This document shows positions 9,242-17,880 of a stretch of 35,076 bases of DNA, piece by piece. The translations under genes and the position numbers were made by a program. Source of the DNA: an uncultured Alteromonadaceae bacterium (GTDB lineage Bacteria > Pseudomonadota > Gammaproteobacteria > Enterobacterales > Alteromonadaceae); assembly GCA_950073835.1 (NCBI GenBank), contig CATMRP010000033.1:1-35076 (forward strand), in the 5' to 3' direction. Position 1 is the stretch's first letter, and each line of letters begins with the position of its first letter. The notes under the pieces are model-generated. The model was not told the origin of the DNA, did not search any database, and saw only the letters and a program-made list of their open reading frames with translations.

Positions 9242-9852
9242 TCTGCGTAACCAATAGCATGGCGCTGCATGTATTCCAGCAGCGCGAGAGATTCATGATC
9301 ACCACTGTTTTTTAGCCCCTGGCAAACCCCGGCCATATCCTCAGCCTTTTTGTGCTGGCCGAGTTTTCGTACGCCCTGCAAGCTGTCTATTTTGATTTCT
9401 ATGCCGACAATGCCGCGGATTAGTTTTTGCTGGTATTCGACAAGTGATGTGTTGAGCGTGTCAGGGTTGTAATCAGGCTCAAAGGCCTGCATCAGTTCGT
9501 TGAGCGCTGCCGGCAATGCCTCGTCATCCATAACACTTACCGTACCTTTAGCGTGTACCGCAACATAATTCCAGGTGGGCACATTGGGTTCGCTGGCGTA
9601 CCACTTAGGTGAGATATAAGCGTGAGGGCCGCTAAATACGGCAACTACCGGGGTATTATCTAATGTTTTCCAGTGCGGGTTGGCGCGCGCCATGTGACCA
9701 GTCAGAAAAAGGCTGTCACCTTGTTGCTTTACCAGCAGCGGCACATGGGTTGTTTGTAGATCGGGGGTGGTTAACAAAGCAAATGGATGCGCTTTAATAA
9801 AAGCTAGCTGGGCTTCGGTATCGGTAAAAGAAAAGGCCGACGGGACAAACAT
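9238..9852 (-). CDS. PaiB-like FMN-binding protein (putative negative regulator)
   Basis: The 204-aa protein matches the PaiB family: MFVPSAFSF at the start, HPFALLTT near residue 22, THVPLLV, the GHMARANPHWK segment, FSGPHAYISPKWY and VPTWNYVAVHAKG. These are the conserved flavin-reductase-like split-barrel elements. In Bacillus subtilis PaiB was linked to repression of sporulation and protease genes, but in proteobacteria the function is unproven, and an FMN- or haem-binding redox role is equally possible. It is a single gene on the minus strand, converging with the redoxin. Confidence 0.88.
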   Translation of the reverse strand: MFVPSAFSFTDTEAQLAFIKAHPFALLTTPDLQTTHVPLLVKQQGDSLFLTGHMARANPHWKTLDNTPVVAVFSGPHAYISPKWYASEPNVPTWNYVAVHAKGTVSVMDDEALPAALNELMQAFEPDYNPDTLNTSLVEYQQKLIRGIVGIEIKIDSLQGVRKLGQHKKAEDMAGVCQGLKNSGDHESLALLEYMQRHAIGYAD

Positions 9853-9894
9853 AAAGACTCTCAGACATCAGGGTTGGCTATTGATAATACGTGA

Positions 9895-10461
9895 TCAGCG
9901 CATTTCTACAAAGGGTAAAAAGCGCGGCTGAGGCTCAATGTCAGTGCGTTCAAATTCGCCGAAAGGCGGTGTAGTAAGATCATCCGGCGGCGCCGCGAGC
10001 TGATTTAAGTCTACCGCCTGGGCCACACCGGTGATCCGGTCATTATTAAGGGTCATCTTATAGTAGATACCGTTCCAGAAGTTAGCGCCAAACTCCCCTT
10101 TTTTCTTGTACATAAACAGCAGATCGTGGGCCAGCCAGCTAAAGTCATCCGTAGTCACAGTGCGGGGTTGCTCGTACGGATAAGGCAGGTGACACCACAA
10201 CTCAGGGCCTTCAAGGCATTTCATTTCCTTCATCGATAAAAAATAATCGGTAAAGTGGCTGTGGTCTATTTTGAAAGTGTAGTGAATCCCTTTAGCGCCG
10301 GGGACGAAGGTGACACTGCCGATGTCCAGTTGCTCGCCCTTATTGCCTTTTAATATAATTCGCTTCTCACCTGAGAGCGGGTCATCGGGTTGCGCTGCCG
10401 TGATTGACTGGCTTAAGCCGGTTAATACCAAAAGCAGGGCGGCGAGGGGTAACAGGTTCAT
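9895..10461 (-). CDS. Exported protein of unknown function
   Basis: The 188-aa product has a clear signal peptide (MNLLPLAALLLVLTGLSQS, cleavage near TAA-QP). The mature part is about 165 aa with two cysteines around residue 85-95 (MKCLEGPELWCHLPY) that could form a disulfide in the periplasm. I do not recognise the family. It lies 42 bases upstream of the PaiB-like gene on the same strand, so the two may be co-transcribed. It is divergent from recG. Confidence 0.7.
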   Translation of the reverse strand: MNLLPLAALLLVLTGLSQSITAAQPDDPLSGEKRIILKGNKGEQLDIGSVTFVPGAKGIHYTFKIDHSHFTDYFLSMKEMKCLEGPELWCHLPYPYEQPRTVTTDDFSWLAHDLLFMYKKKGEFGANFWNGIYYKMTLNNDRITGVAQAVDLNQLAAPPDDLTTPPFGEFERTDIEPQPRFLPFVEMR

Positions 10462-10639
10462 GGTGGCATTCGAAAAATAGCGGGTTACCTAACTATAGAC
10501 CGAGGGTGGTGTGGCGAAAGGGTACTTTAGGCTAATTAAAGTAGTAGCCCGGGCGGGAAAGCAAGCATAGGGTGAATGATGCTCGCAATGCCTAAGCGCT
10601 TGATTTAATATGCCCCTAAAAGTAAGGAAATACACTCAC

Positions 10640-12721
10640 ATGCGGTCTGAACAGCCTCTTGCCACAATGCCAATTACCCAGCTTAAGGGGGTTGGCGCCA
10701 AAGTGGCAGAGAAACTGGCTAAAATCAATCTGGTCACCGTGCAGGATGTGCTCTTCCATCTGCCCGCACGTTATGAAGATCGCACTCGTATCTATCCCAT
10801 TGGCGATTGTTTGCCTTTCACCCACGTTAGTATTCTTGGCGAAGTGAAATCGGCCGATATCCAGTACGGTAAAAAGCGCATGCTGGTGGTGAAGCTCTCC
10901 GATGGTACCGGCACCATTACGCTGCGATTTTTTCATTTTGGCGCCCTGCAGCGCACCATGATGTCACCCGGTAATCAGATCCGCGCTTTTGGCGAAGTCC
11001 GCACCGGCAAATGGGGGCTGGAAATGATGCACCCCGAATTTATGCTGATTGAAGAAGACGCTGCGCCCATGGAAGAAACCCTCACACCGGTATATCCCAC
11101 CACCGAGGGCGTGAAACAGCTTACCTTACGTAACCTTACCGAGCAGGCACTGGAAATTCTCAATCAGGGCGGCCTCACCGACTTATTACCCGACGGCATG
11201 TATCAGCAACAGGTTAGCCTGAAAGAAGCGCTTACGCTGGTGCATCGTCCGCCACCAGACGTGGCGCTACAGGAACTCGAAAACGGTGAGCACCCGGCAC
11301 AGATGCGCCTGATCCTGGAAGAACTGCTGGCCCAGCATTTAAGTGTGCTAAAAGTACGCCAGCAAAGCGATGCGCAGCCTGGTATTGCGATAAACGTTGA
11401 CCATTCGCTGGTAAATAAATTACTCGCCGCCCTGCCATTTAAACCTACTGGTGCCCAACAACGGGTAACCACTGATATTCAGCAGGATATGGCGCGCAGC
11501 CGACCCATGATGCGATTGGTGCAGGGCGACGTAGGTTCGGGTAAAACCCTGGTTGCGGCACTGGCAGCGCTGTCGGCCATCGGTGGCGGTTATCAGGTCG
11601 CGCTTATGGCTCCCACCGAACTGTTAGCAGAACAACATGCCAATAACTTCAGGGACTGGCTGGCCCCGCTCGGTATTGAAGTGGGCTGGCTGGCCGGTAA
11701 ATTAAAAGGTAAGCAACGCGCTGAAGTGCTGGAGCGCCTGGCAAGTGGTGAGGTGCAAATGCTGGTGGGTACCCATGCTATTTTTCAGGAACAGGTAACC
11801 TATGATCAGCTGGCGCTGGTAATTGTGGATGAACAGCACCGTTTTGGCGTACATCAGCGTCTGGCGCTGCGCGAAAAAGGCGAGCAACAGGGGCGTTTTC
11901 CCCATCAGTTAATCATGACCGCCACCCCTATTCCTCGTACACTGGCGATGACTGCCTATGCTGATCTGGATACCTCAATTATTGACGAACTGCCGCCCGG
12001 ACGGACACCGGTAAAAACCGTGGCTTTGCCCGATTCCCGCCGCGGGGATGTCATTGAGCGGGTGCGCGAGGCTTGTCAGCAGCAAGGGCGTCAGGCGTAC
12101 TGGGTGTGTACGCTGATTGATGAGTCTGAAGTTTTACAATGTCAGGCGGCTGAAGACACCGCGGTGATTCTGAAAACCGCCCTGCCCGACCTGCAAATCG
12201 GCCTGGTTCATGGCCGCTTAAAGGCGGCGGAAAAGCAACAAATCATGGGCGCTTTTAAGGCTGGGGAGCTGGATTTACTGGTGGCTACCACGGTGATAGA
12301 AGTAGGCGTGGATGTGCCTAATGCCAGTTTAATGATTATCGAAAACCCGGAACGGTTGGGCTTGGCTCAGCTTCATCAGTTACGTGGCCGGGTTGGTCGT
12401 GGCGCGGTAGAAAGTCACTGCGTGCTGATGTATCAAAGCCCGCTGTCGAAAACGGCCACTAAACGCCTGGCGGTGTTGCGCGAGTCGAATGATGGATTTT
12501 ATATCGCCCAGCAAGACCTTGAAATCAGGGGCCCGGGCGAGCTGATGGGCACCCGCCAAACCGGTATCGCCGAGTTAAAAATTGCCGATATTGTGCGCGA
12601 TGCGCCCCTTATTCCTCAGGTGCAGGAAATTGCTAATCGATTGTGGGCAGACTATCCGGCCCGCGCGCAGGCCATTATTAACCGCTGGATAGGGCAGAAG
12701 GAGCATTATGGTCATGCCTGA
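10640..12721 (+). CDS. recG: ATP-dependent DNA helicase RecG
   Basis: RecG remodels stalled replication forks and Holliday junctions. From the ATG at 10640 (AAGGAA ribosome-binding site 10 bases upstream) the product is 693 aa, the same length as E. coli RecG; the frame is open 10 codons further upstream, which I treat as untranslated. An N-terminal wedge/OB domain contains LKGVGAKVAEKLAKINLVTVQD and LPARYEDRT. Walker A GDVGSGKT lies at about 296-303, the DEQH box at about 397-400, and motif VI is QLRGRVGRG. The end overlaps rsmJ by 14 bases. In E. coli recG follows spoT and trmH; here it is separated from spoT by other genes and trmH is not seen. Confidence 0.97.
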   Translation: MRSEQPLATMPITQLKGVGAKVAEKLAKINLVTVQDVLFHLPARYEDRTRIYPIGDCLPFTHVSILGEVKSADIQYGKKRMLVVKLSDGTGTITLRFFHFGALQRTMMSPGNQIRAFGEVRTGKWGLEMMHPEFMLIEEDAAPMEETLTPVYPTTEGVKQLTLRNLTEQALEILNQGGLTDLLPDGMYQQQVSLKEALTLVHRPPPDVALQELENGEHPAQMRLILEELLAQHLSVLKVRQQSDAQPGIAINVDHSLVNKLLAALPFKPTGAQQRVTTDIQQDMARSRPMMRLVQGDVGSGKTLVAALAALSAIGGGYQVALMAPTELLAEQHANNFRDWLAPLGIEVGWLAGKLKGKQRAEVLERLASGEVQMLVGTHAIFQEQVTYDQLALVIVDEQHRFGVHQRLALREKGEQQGRFPHQLIMTATPIPRTLAMTAYADLDTSIIDELPPGRTPVKTVALPDSRRGDVIERVREACQQQGRQAYWVCTLIDESEVLQCQAAEDTAVILKTALPDLQIGLVHGRLKAAEKQQIMGAFKAGELDLLVATTVIEVGVDVPNASLMIIENPERLGLAQLHQLRGRVGRGAVESHCVLMYQSPLSKTATKRLAVLRESNDGFYIAQQDLEIRGPGELMGTRQTGIAELKIADIVRDAPLIPQVQEIANRLWADYPARAQAIINRWIGQKEHYGHA

Positions 12722-13493
12722 GTTACCGTATCTAAGACTGTCAGCACAGCAACTGGCCGCGCCTTCTGAGGTTGAGCAACAGCTAATCTCGCTGACCAGT
12801 TCGGTGGGCATTAAACCAGAGAGTGAGGCGTCGGGCGAGCAGTCGCTGGTGCTGGAGATAGTTGATGACACCCTGCAATTAACAGATTTGTCGGTAGCAA
12901 ACAGTAATGGCGTGACTGTGGATTTTCTGTCGGGTCAGAGTCAGTACCGGCGTCAGCATGGGGGTGGCGGTAAAGAGCCGGTGGCTAAAGCTATAGGCAT
13001 CAAAGCCAACCAACCACATACTGTACTGGATGCTACGCCGGGGCTTGGCCGGGATGCATTTGTTCTGGCCGCACTGGGGGCCAGGGTGATTATGATTGAA
13101 CGTTCGCCGGTGGCTTATTTATTGTTAGCGGATGGCCTGCGACGGCTTGCCCAGCAGGAACCAGAGCTGGCCAGACAGTTTGTGTTGTACCATGCCAACA
13201 GCTGCGATTATATGCAGCAGCTGGCGGCAGGAAGCGTGGATGCTGTATACCTTGACCCAATGTTCCCTCACCGCAAAAAGTCGGCGTTGGTGAAAAAGGA
13301 AATGCGCCTGTTCCAGCTGATGCTAGGCCCCGACGAAGACGCGGATTTACTACTACCCGCAGCACTGCATGCAGCCGCTAAGCGTGTAGTGGTGAAGCGC
13401 CCTAACAGTGCACCACTGCTGGCTAATCAAAAACCGTCCATGGCGATAACCAGCAAGAAACACCGTTTTGATGTTTATATCAAAACCGCTTGA
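12708..13493 (+). CDS. rsmJ: 16S rRNA (guanine1516-N2)-methyltransferase RsmJ
   Basis: The 261-aa protein carries the RsmJ (YhiQ) signatures. These are VDFLSGQSQYRRQHGGG, EPVAKAIGIK, the SAM-binding motif LDATPGLGRDAFVLA, and the catalytic-loop stretch YLDPMFPHRKKSALVKKEMR, plus VVVKRP near the end. It should methylate N2 of G1516 of 16S rRNA in the cytosol with SAM. Two ATG codons, 12708 and 12714, lie 4 and 10 bases after AAGGAG; the second spacing is the more usual one, so the true product may be two residues shorter. The start lies inside the recG 3' end, suggesting translational coupling. Confidence 0.95.
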   Translation: MVMPELPYLRLSAQQLAAPSEVEQQLISLTSSVGIKPESEASGEQSLVLEIVDDTLQLTDLSVANSNGVTVDFLSGQSQYRRQHGGGGKEPVAKAIGIKANQPHTVLDATPGLGRDAFVLAALGARVIMIERSPVAYLLLADGLRRLAQQEPELARQFVLYHANSCDYMQQLAAGSVDAVYLDPMFPHRKKSALVKKEMRLFQLMLGPDEDADLLLPAALHAAAKRVVVKRPNSAPLLANQKPSMAITSKKHRFDVYIKTA

Positions 13494-13513
13494 TTTTGGT
13501 AAACAATTATTCA

Positions 13514-13525
13514 ATCAATTGATTT
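13514..13525. promoter_or_regulatory. 12-bp palindrome upstream of the LuxR/CsgD-type regulator
   Basis: AATCAATTGATT is a perfect 12-bp palindrome in an AT-rich gap 20 bases after the rsmJ stop and about 190 bases before the regulator. It could be an operator; AT-rich palindromes also arise by chance, so this is tentative. Confidence 0.3.
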
Positions 13526-13563
13526 GTATGATGAAATAGTCATAATGTGATTGTAATTTTAGC

Positions 13564-13586
13564 TGTACAAAGGATGTACATTTTTT
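13564..13586 (+). terminator. Weak hairpin with T-run (TGTACA repeat)
   Basis: Two copies of TGTACA, each self-complementary, are separated by AAGGA and followed by six T. This could be a weak terminator for recG-rsmJ or, since the half-site is palindromic, a pair of protein-binding sites ahead of the regulator. Confidence 0.4.
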
Positions 13587-13716
13587 CAGTAAACGGTATA
13601 GTAAGTGAACGATTTCGTTGATTGCCGCAAGGAAGTACCGCGACGCTATTGAGCGAAATCTACAACTCTCAACCTCGTTATCTGCAAAAAAACCAAAGGA
13701 TTTCTGGAGAATTGCA

Positions 13717-14385
13717 TTGACTGTGACGAATACGAATTCGGTATACTTCGTCGTTCCTGCTAATTGTAGCTATGCGGCTGGCGTTAATTGCTTATTAAAG
13801 CAATTAGTGGAAACCTGCGGCTATAGCACAACCAGTGTTGAGGGCGTTGAGAGTTTGCCCACCCATGCCGAACCAGCGCAGCTGATTTTTATCGATATTA
13901 CGCTAACTGCTAATTTGTGCGAGCTGCTAAGCTGCTGCACGCGCAGTGGTCGCTGGGTGTTTTTTAATGTCACACCAGGCGCTGTAGATGAGCTGACACT
14001 ATTAATGGCGGGCGCCGAAGGAGTATTTTATACCACCGATAAACCTGAGCTATTACTCAAAGGGATCTATCGACTGAACAAGTTTGACGTTTGGTTTAAA
14101 CGGGATACAGTAAACCGCGCTTTTCGTCAGTTGCGCGATAAAAGCGATCCGGTGGCAGCCATTCAGACAATGGAAGCGCGGCAAATGGTTCAGCAGGCAG
14201 GCTTAACCAAGCGGGAGAAGAATATCCTGTTACTGGTCTCTAAAGGTGCGCAAAATCAGGAAATTGCCGACACCCTGCATATCAGCGTGAATACGGTTAA
14301 AACCCATATATACAGCATATTCCGCAAGACCAACTCGCGCAATCGGGTTGAGTTGGTGGCCTGGTCTAGTAACGTTTACGGATAA
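13717..14385 (+). CDS. CsgD/VpsT-like LuxR-type response regulator
   Basis: Started at the TTG at 13717, 6 bases after TGGAGA, the product is 222 aa, close to CsgD and VpsT; the longer open frame from 13618 lacks this ribosome-binding site and does not look like the family N-terminus. Residues 1-120 form a receiver-like domain lacking an obvious phospho-acceptor cluster, with GVFYTTDKPELLLKGI as in CsgD. The C-terminal helix-turn-helix (about 162-217) reads LTKREKNILLLVSKGAQNQEIADTL followed by VNTVKTHIYSIF. W126-F-K-R129 sits where VpsT has its W[FLM][TS]R cyclic-di-GMP motif. It precedes a secreted protease gene. Regulation of matrix or secreted functions is inferred. Confidence 0.82.
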   Translation: MTVTNTNSVYFVVPANCSYAAGVNCLLKQLVETCGYSTTSVEGVESLPTHAEPAQLIFIDITLTANLCELLSCCTRSGRWVFFNVTPGAVDELTLLMAGAEGVFYTTDKPELLLKGIYRLNKFDVWFKRDTVNRAFRQLRDKSDPVAAIQTMEARQMVQQAGLTKREKNILLLVSKGAQNQEIADTLHISVNTVKTHIYSIFRKTNSRNRVELVAWSSNVYG

Positions 14386-14626
14386 TTCACACTCAGTTAA
14401 GTCCGGTTTTTCATCACTGTTAAGCCCTCCCCGAGGTTGCATAGAAAGCTCCCGTGCGCCAGCCTGACAGCAGATCTAGTATAAAGGTGCTACCTAACAA
14501 CTGAACCAAGCAGATAACTAGTACATTTTTTGTAAATTACCGCTCCAAACTAGCAATCCACTATACGTTGTGCCAAAAATGGTGATGGATTGTCGCAGTC
14601 TCACAATCGATTCAAAGGAACCTATC

Positions 14627-14650
14627 ACGCTTACTCAGTAAGCGTTTTTT
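14627..14650 (+). promoter_or_regulatory. Terminator-like hairpin in the subtilase leader (possible attenuator)
   Basis: ACGCTTA and TAAGCGT form a 7-bp stem around CTCAG, followed by six T. The T-run ends only 18 bases before the subtilase ATG, leaving no room for a promoter in between, so any transcript of the protease must pass this hairpin. It could be the terminator of the regulator gene and also act as an attenuator. Confidence 0.6.
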
Positions 14651-14668
14651 ATTGTTGGAAGCATAATT

Positions 14669-17155
14669 ATGAAAACAAAACTTACCGCATTAACGCTGGC
14701 CATGCTGCCCGCGTTGGGCTTTAGTGCTGCTGCAGAAACTGTAAAGTTCAAGGACGATTCTATTATTGTTGTTTATAAAGAATCCGCTACCTCCGCCGAC
14801 AAGATGTCGGCACGCGCGCTGGTTGGTGCCAGCATCGCAGACATGAACGCCGATGGGCGAGACGATAAATTCAGTCACTTAATGAAGGGACGTATCGCTA
14901 AATTTCAGCTGCAAGGCATGTCGGTGAAAGATGCCATCAGTAAGCTGCAAGGTAACCCGGCCATAGCCATTGCTGAGCCGAACTTTATCTGGTCTGTTGA
15001 CGCAACCCCTAACGACGAATTTTATGAGTTACTTTACGCCATGAATAACACCGGTCAGACCGGTGGTACAGCTGATGCCGATATCGACGCCGCTGAAGCC
15101 TGGGATATTTCAACCGGTAGCAGTGATGTGGTGGTAGGTGTTATTGACACCGGTGTACAGTATGACCACCCTGATTTGGTTAACAATATGTGGATGAACC
15201 CCGGCGAAATCGCGGGTAACGGTATTGATGACGACGGCAACGGTTATATAGACGATATCTACGGTATTGATACTGTAAACGGCGATTCCGATCCTTATGA
15301 CGATCAGGGCCACGGGACTCACGTATCGGGTACCATTGGTGCAGAAGGTAATAATAGTATTGGTGTTGTAGGCGTAAACCATGATGTCTCTATTGTTGGC
15401 TGTAAATTCCTTGCGGCCGATGGTTTTGGTTCTACCGAGGGCGCTATTGCCTGTATCGACTATATGGTGGCGCTGAAAGCGGATGGCGTTAATATCAAGG
15501 CGCTCAACAACAGTTGGGGCGGCGGATCGTATAGTGCTGCACTGGAGGCCTCTATTCAGGCGGCCGCAGATGCTGACATTCTGTTTGTAGCGGCAGCCGG
15601 TAACGATGGCGTAAATAATGATAACAGCCCCCACTACCCATCCAGTTACGAGGTCGATAACGTACTAGCGGTTGCCAGTACTAACCATAACGACGGTGAT
15701 TCGGGCTACTCTTATGGCCTGATGTCGGTCGACATGGGGGCGCCGGGCACGGACATCGGCTCTACCTATGTGGATGATAGCTACGTTTACGCTTCTGGTA
15801 CCTCTATGGCTACCCCTCACGTGGCCGGGGCTGCAGCATTGGTTTGGTCGGTTAACCCTACGCTTTCTGCAGTAGAAGTAAAAGCGTTGCTTATGGAAAC
15901 CGGCGATGATAATGCCTTCCTGACCGGCAAATCCGTTTCGGGTAAACGCCTTAATGTTTACAACGCTTTGCTGGGCGCTGATCCACAACCCAGTTTTGGT
16001 CTGGGAGTAGCCGACCCAACAATGGAAGTCACCGCCGGTGATACCGCTGAGTTTGTTTTCTCTATCAGTTCTATTGCTGACTGGACGGGTGAGGTAACTT
16101 TCTCGGTAACCGATCCACTCGGCGGGGCGAGCTTCTCTTCCACTACGGCTATGCCAGGCGATGAAGTGACGCTATTTACGCCAACCGCTGACGATACACC
16201 ATGGGGTGATTATCAATTTGTCGTGACGGCCGTAAGTGATGACATTGAGCGCTCGCAAACTGTAACCTTAACGGTACTGCCAGCGGGCCTGATGGATGTC
16301 ACTTATTCTAACAACACACCAGTTTCAATTCCGGATAACGACTCAGCAGGGGTTACATCAACCATTACGGTAGCCGACCCGTACACCGTGTTTGGCACAG
16401 AGGTAAGTGTTGATATCACTCATACCTGGATTGGCGACCTGATTGTCGAGCTGACTTCACCGACTGGCACTACCGTGAACCTGCATAACCGCTCGGGTAG
16501 CAGTGATGATGATATTGTCGCTACTTATTCAGTCGACAGTTTCAATGGTGAAATGATGAATGGTGACTGGGTACTGTCGATCTCTGATAATGCCGGCCAG
16601 GATTTAGGGACGCTAAACAGCTGGTCATTGAGCTTCCGGGCCCTTGGCGAAGTTACCAACGCACCGCCAGTGGCTGGATTTGAGGTCAGTACAGACGAGC
16701 TAACCGCTACCTTTAGTGATACCAGCACCGACCCTGACGATGACATTGTCAGCTGGGACTGGAGCTTTGGTGATGGTGGCAGCTCTTCTGCAATGAATCC
16801 GGTGTATACCTATGCAGCAGAAGGCACCTACAGTGTTTCATTAACGGTTACTGACTCCGAAGGTCAGTCTGATACTTATTCAGACACAGTGACGGTAAGT
16901 GAGCCTGCGGCCGTTGTTATCATTGCTGATATACGTCGCTCAGTGCTGCGACCCAATGGCACATTGGTTTCGCTGTTAACCTGGAGACCAACGCCAGCAC
17001 CAACCGTGGATATTATTCGCAATGGTGTAGTGGTTGCTACCGTGGCCAACACTGGTCGCTATCGTGACGTGGCCCGCAATGTTACCGATACTGAGTTTAC
17101 CTATCAGATCTGTGATGACCGTGGCTGCTCTGACGAGATGACAGTTAGTTTTTAA
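14669..17155 (+). CDS. Secreted subtilisin-like (S8) protease with P/proprotein-convertase and PKD domains
   Basis: The 828-aa precursor has a signal peptide (residues 1-22) and an inhibitor-like propeptide to about residue 110. The S8 domain shows a complete triad: D160 in VIDTGVQ, H215 in HGTHVSG, S379 in GTSMATPHVAG, and the oxyanion asparagine N312 in AAAGNDG. A bacterial Ig-like segment follows, then a proprotein-convertase P domain (about 545-665, ITHTWIGDLIVELTSPTGT), a PKD domain (about 670-750, VSWDWSFGDGGSSS) and a C-terminal fibronectin-like part ending YQICDDRGCSDEM. It is probably a secreted degradative protease exported by Sec and type II secretion. An acidic surface composition fits a marine enzyme. 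It lies downstream of a CsgD-like regulator and a leader hairpin. Confidence 0.93.
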   Translation: MKTKLTALTLAMLPALGFSAAAETVKFKDDSIIVVYKESATSADKMSARALVGASIADMNADGRDDKFSHLMKGRIAKFQLQGMSVKDAISKLQGNPAIAIAEPNFIWSVDATPNDEFYELLYAMNNTGQTGGTADADIDAAEAWDISTGSSDVVVGVIDTGVQYDHPDLVNNMWMNPGEIAGNGIDDDGNGYIDDIYGIDTVNGDSDPYDDQGHGTHVSGTIGAEGNNSIGVVGVNHDVSIVGCKFLAADGFGSTEGAIACIDYMVALKADGVNIKALNNSWGGGSYSAALEASIQAAADADILFVAAAGNDGVNNDNSPHYPSSYEVDNVLAVASTNHNDGDSGYSYGLMSVDMGAPGTDIGSTYVDDSYVYASGTSMATPHVAGAAALVWSVNPTLSAVEVKALLMETGDDNAFLTGKSVSGKRLNVYNALLGADPQPSFGLGVADPTMEVTAGDTAEFVFSISSIADWTGEVTFSVTDPLGGASFSSTTAMPGDEVTLFTPTADDTPWGDYQFVVTAVSDDIERSQTVTLTVLPAGLMDVTYSNNTPVSIPDNDSAGVTSTITVADPYTVFGTEVSVDITHTWIGDLIVELTSPTGTTVNLHNRSGSSDDDIVATYSVDSFNGEMMNGDWVLSISDNAGQDLGTLNSWSLSFRALGEVTNAPPVAGFEVSTDELTATFSDTSTDPDDDIVSWDWSFGDGGSSSAMNPVYTYAAEGTYSVSLTVTDSEGQSDTYSDTVTVSEPAAVVIIADIRRSVLRPNGTLVSLLTWRPTPAPTVDIIRNGVVVATVANTGRYRDVARNVTDTEFTYQICDDRGCSDEMTVSF

Positions 17156-17183
17156 AATTGTCAGTTAGCTAAGTCTAAACTAC

Positions 17184-17210
17184 AAGCCTCCGATAGCCGG
17201 GGGCTTTTTT
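17184..17210 (+). terminator. Intrinsic terminator after the subtilase
   Basis: AAGCCTCCG pairs with CGGGGGCTT around ATAGC (one G-T wobble), followed by a run of T. It lies 29 bases after the protease stop codon. Confidence 0.82.
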
Positions 17211-17300
17211 ATTTCACAATTTACAGATACTGTTATAGTTAAAAGGTGATTTACTAAAGACAGCTTGCTGTTAATTATATTATTTCTCTGGGAGAACAAC

Positions 17301-17774
17301 ATGATAGATGTAGGTAGCACCCTGCCGGAAGTGACGTTTGGATTAATCAGGGACGGCAAAATGACCAGTCCGCATACGAATGAATTATTTAGCGGTAAAC
17401 GCGTGGTTCTCTTTGCGGTACCGGGTGCATTTACGCCAACCTGTTCGGAGGCTCACTTACCTGGTTATGTTGCACTTGCCGATAAAATTAAAGCCAAGGG
17501 TATAGATAGCATAATTTGTTTAAGCGTAAATGATGCTTATGTCATGGATGCCTGGGGCAAGTCGTCGAATGCCGATGAAATTCTGATGGTTGCCGATGGC
17601 AATGCCTTTTTTACCAAAAGCATTGGCCTGGATATGAACACCAGTGATTTTGGCGGTATCCGCTCGGTAAGGTATTCCATGCTGGTGGAAGACGGCGAAG
17701 TGGTAAAACTGAATGTTGAGGATCCCGGCCGTTTTACAGTCAGCGACGCCGAAACGATGCTGAAAAGCTTATAA
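17301..17774 (+). CDS. Prx5-type peroxiredoxin
   Basis: The ATG at 17301 follows GGGAGA and gives 157 aa, the usual Prx5 length; the frame is open 12 codons further upstream with no better signal. The peroxidatic cysteine is C48 in PGAFTPTCSEAHLPGY and a second cysteine, C73, lies in IICLSVND. It reduces H2O2 and organic peroxides in the cytosol, with electrons usually from glutaredoxin or thioredoxin; the reductant here is unknown. Single-gene unit after the protease terminator. Confidence 0.93.
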   Translation: MIDVGSTLPEVTFGLIRDGKMTSPHTNELFSGKRVVLFAVPGAFTPTCSEAHLPGYVALADKIKAKGIDSIICLSVNDAYVMDAWGKSSNADEILMVADGNAFFTKSIGLDMNTSDFGGIRSVRYSMLVEDGEVVKLNVEDPGRFTVSDAETMLKSL

Positions 17775-17880
17775 CGCTTCTCCCCTCGGTGTGCTCATAG
17801 TGCGCCGGATTCAGCAGGCGGTGACGGGTAACCAGAAGATTACCTGCACCGCTTGGTTTTATGGTTCACAGGATACGAAG

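Noticed and set aside
10610-10639. Ten extra N-terminal codons of RecG
   Set aside because: The ATG at 10640 has a good ribosome-binding site and gives the same length as E. coli RecG.
13618-13716. Longer start for the CsgD-like gene
   Set aside because: No ribosome-binding site and an N-terminus unlike the family; the TTG at 13717 has a TGGAGA 6 bases upstream.
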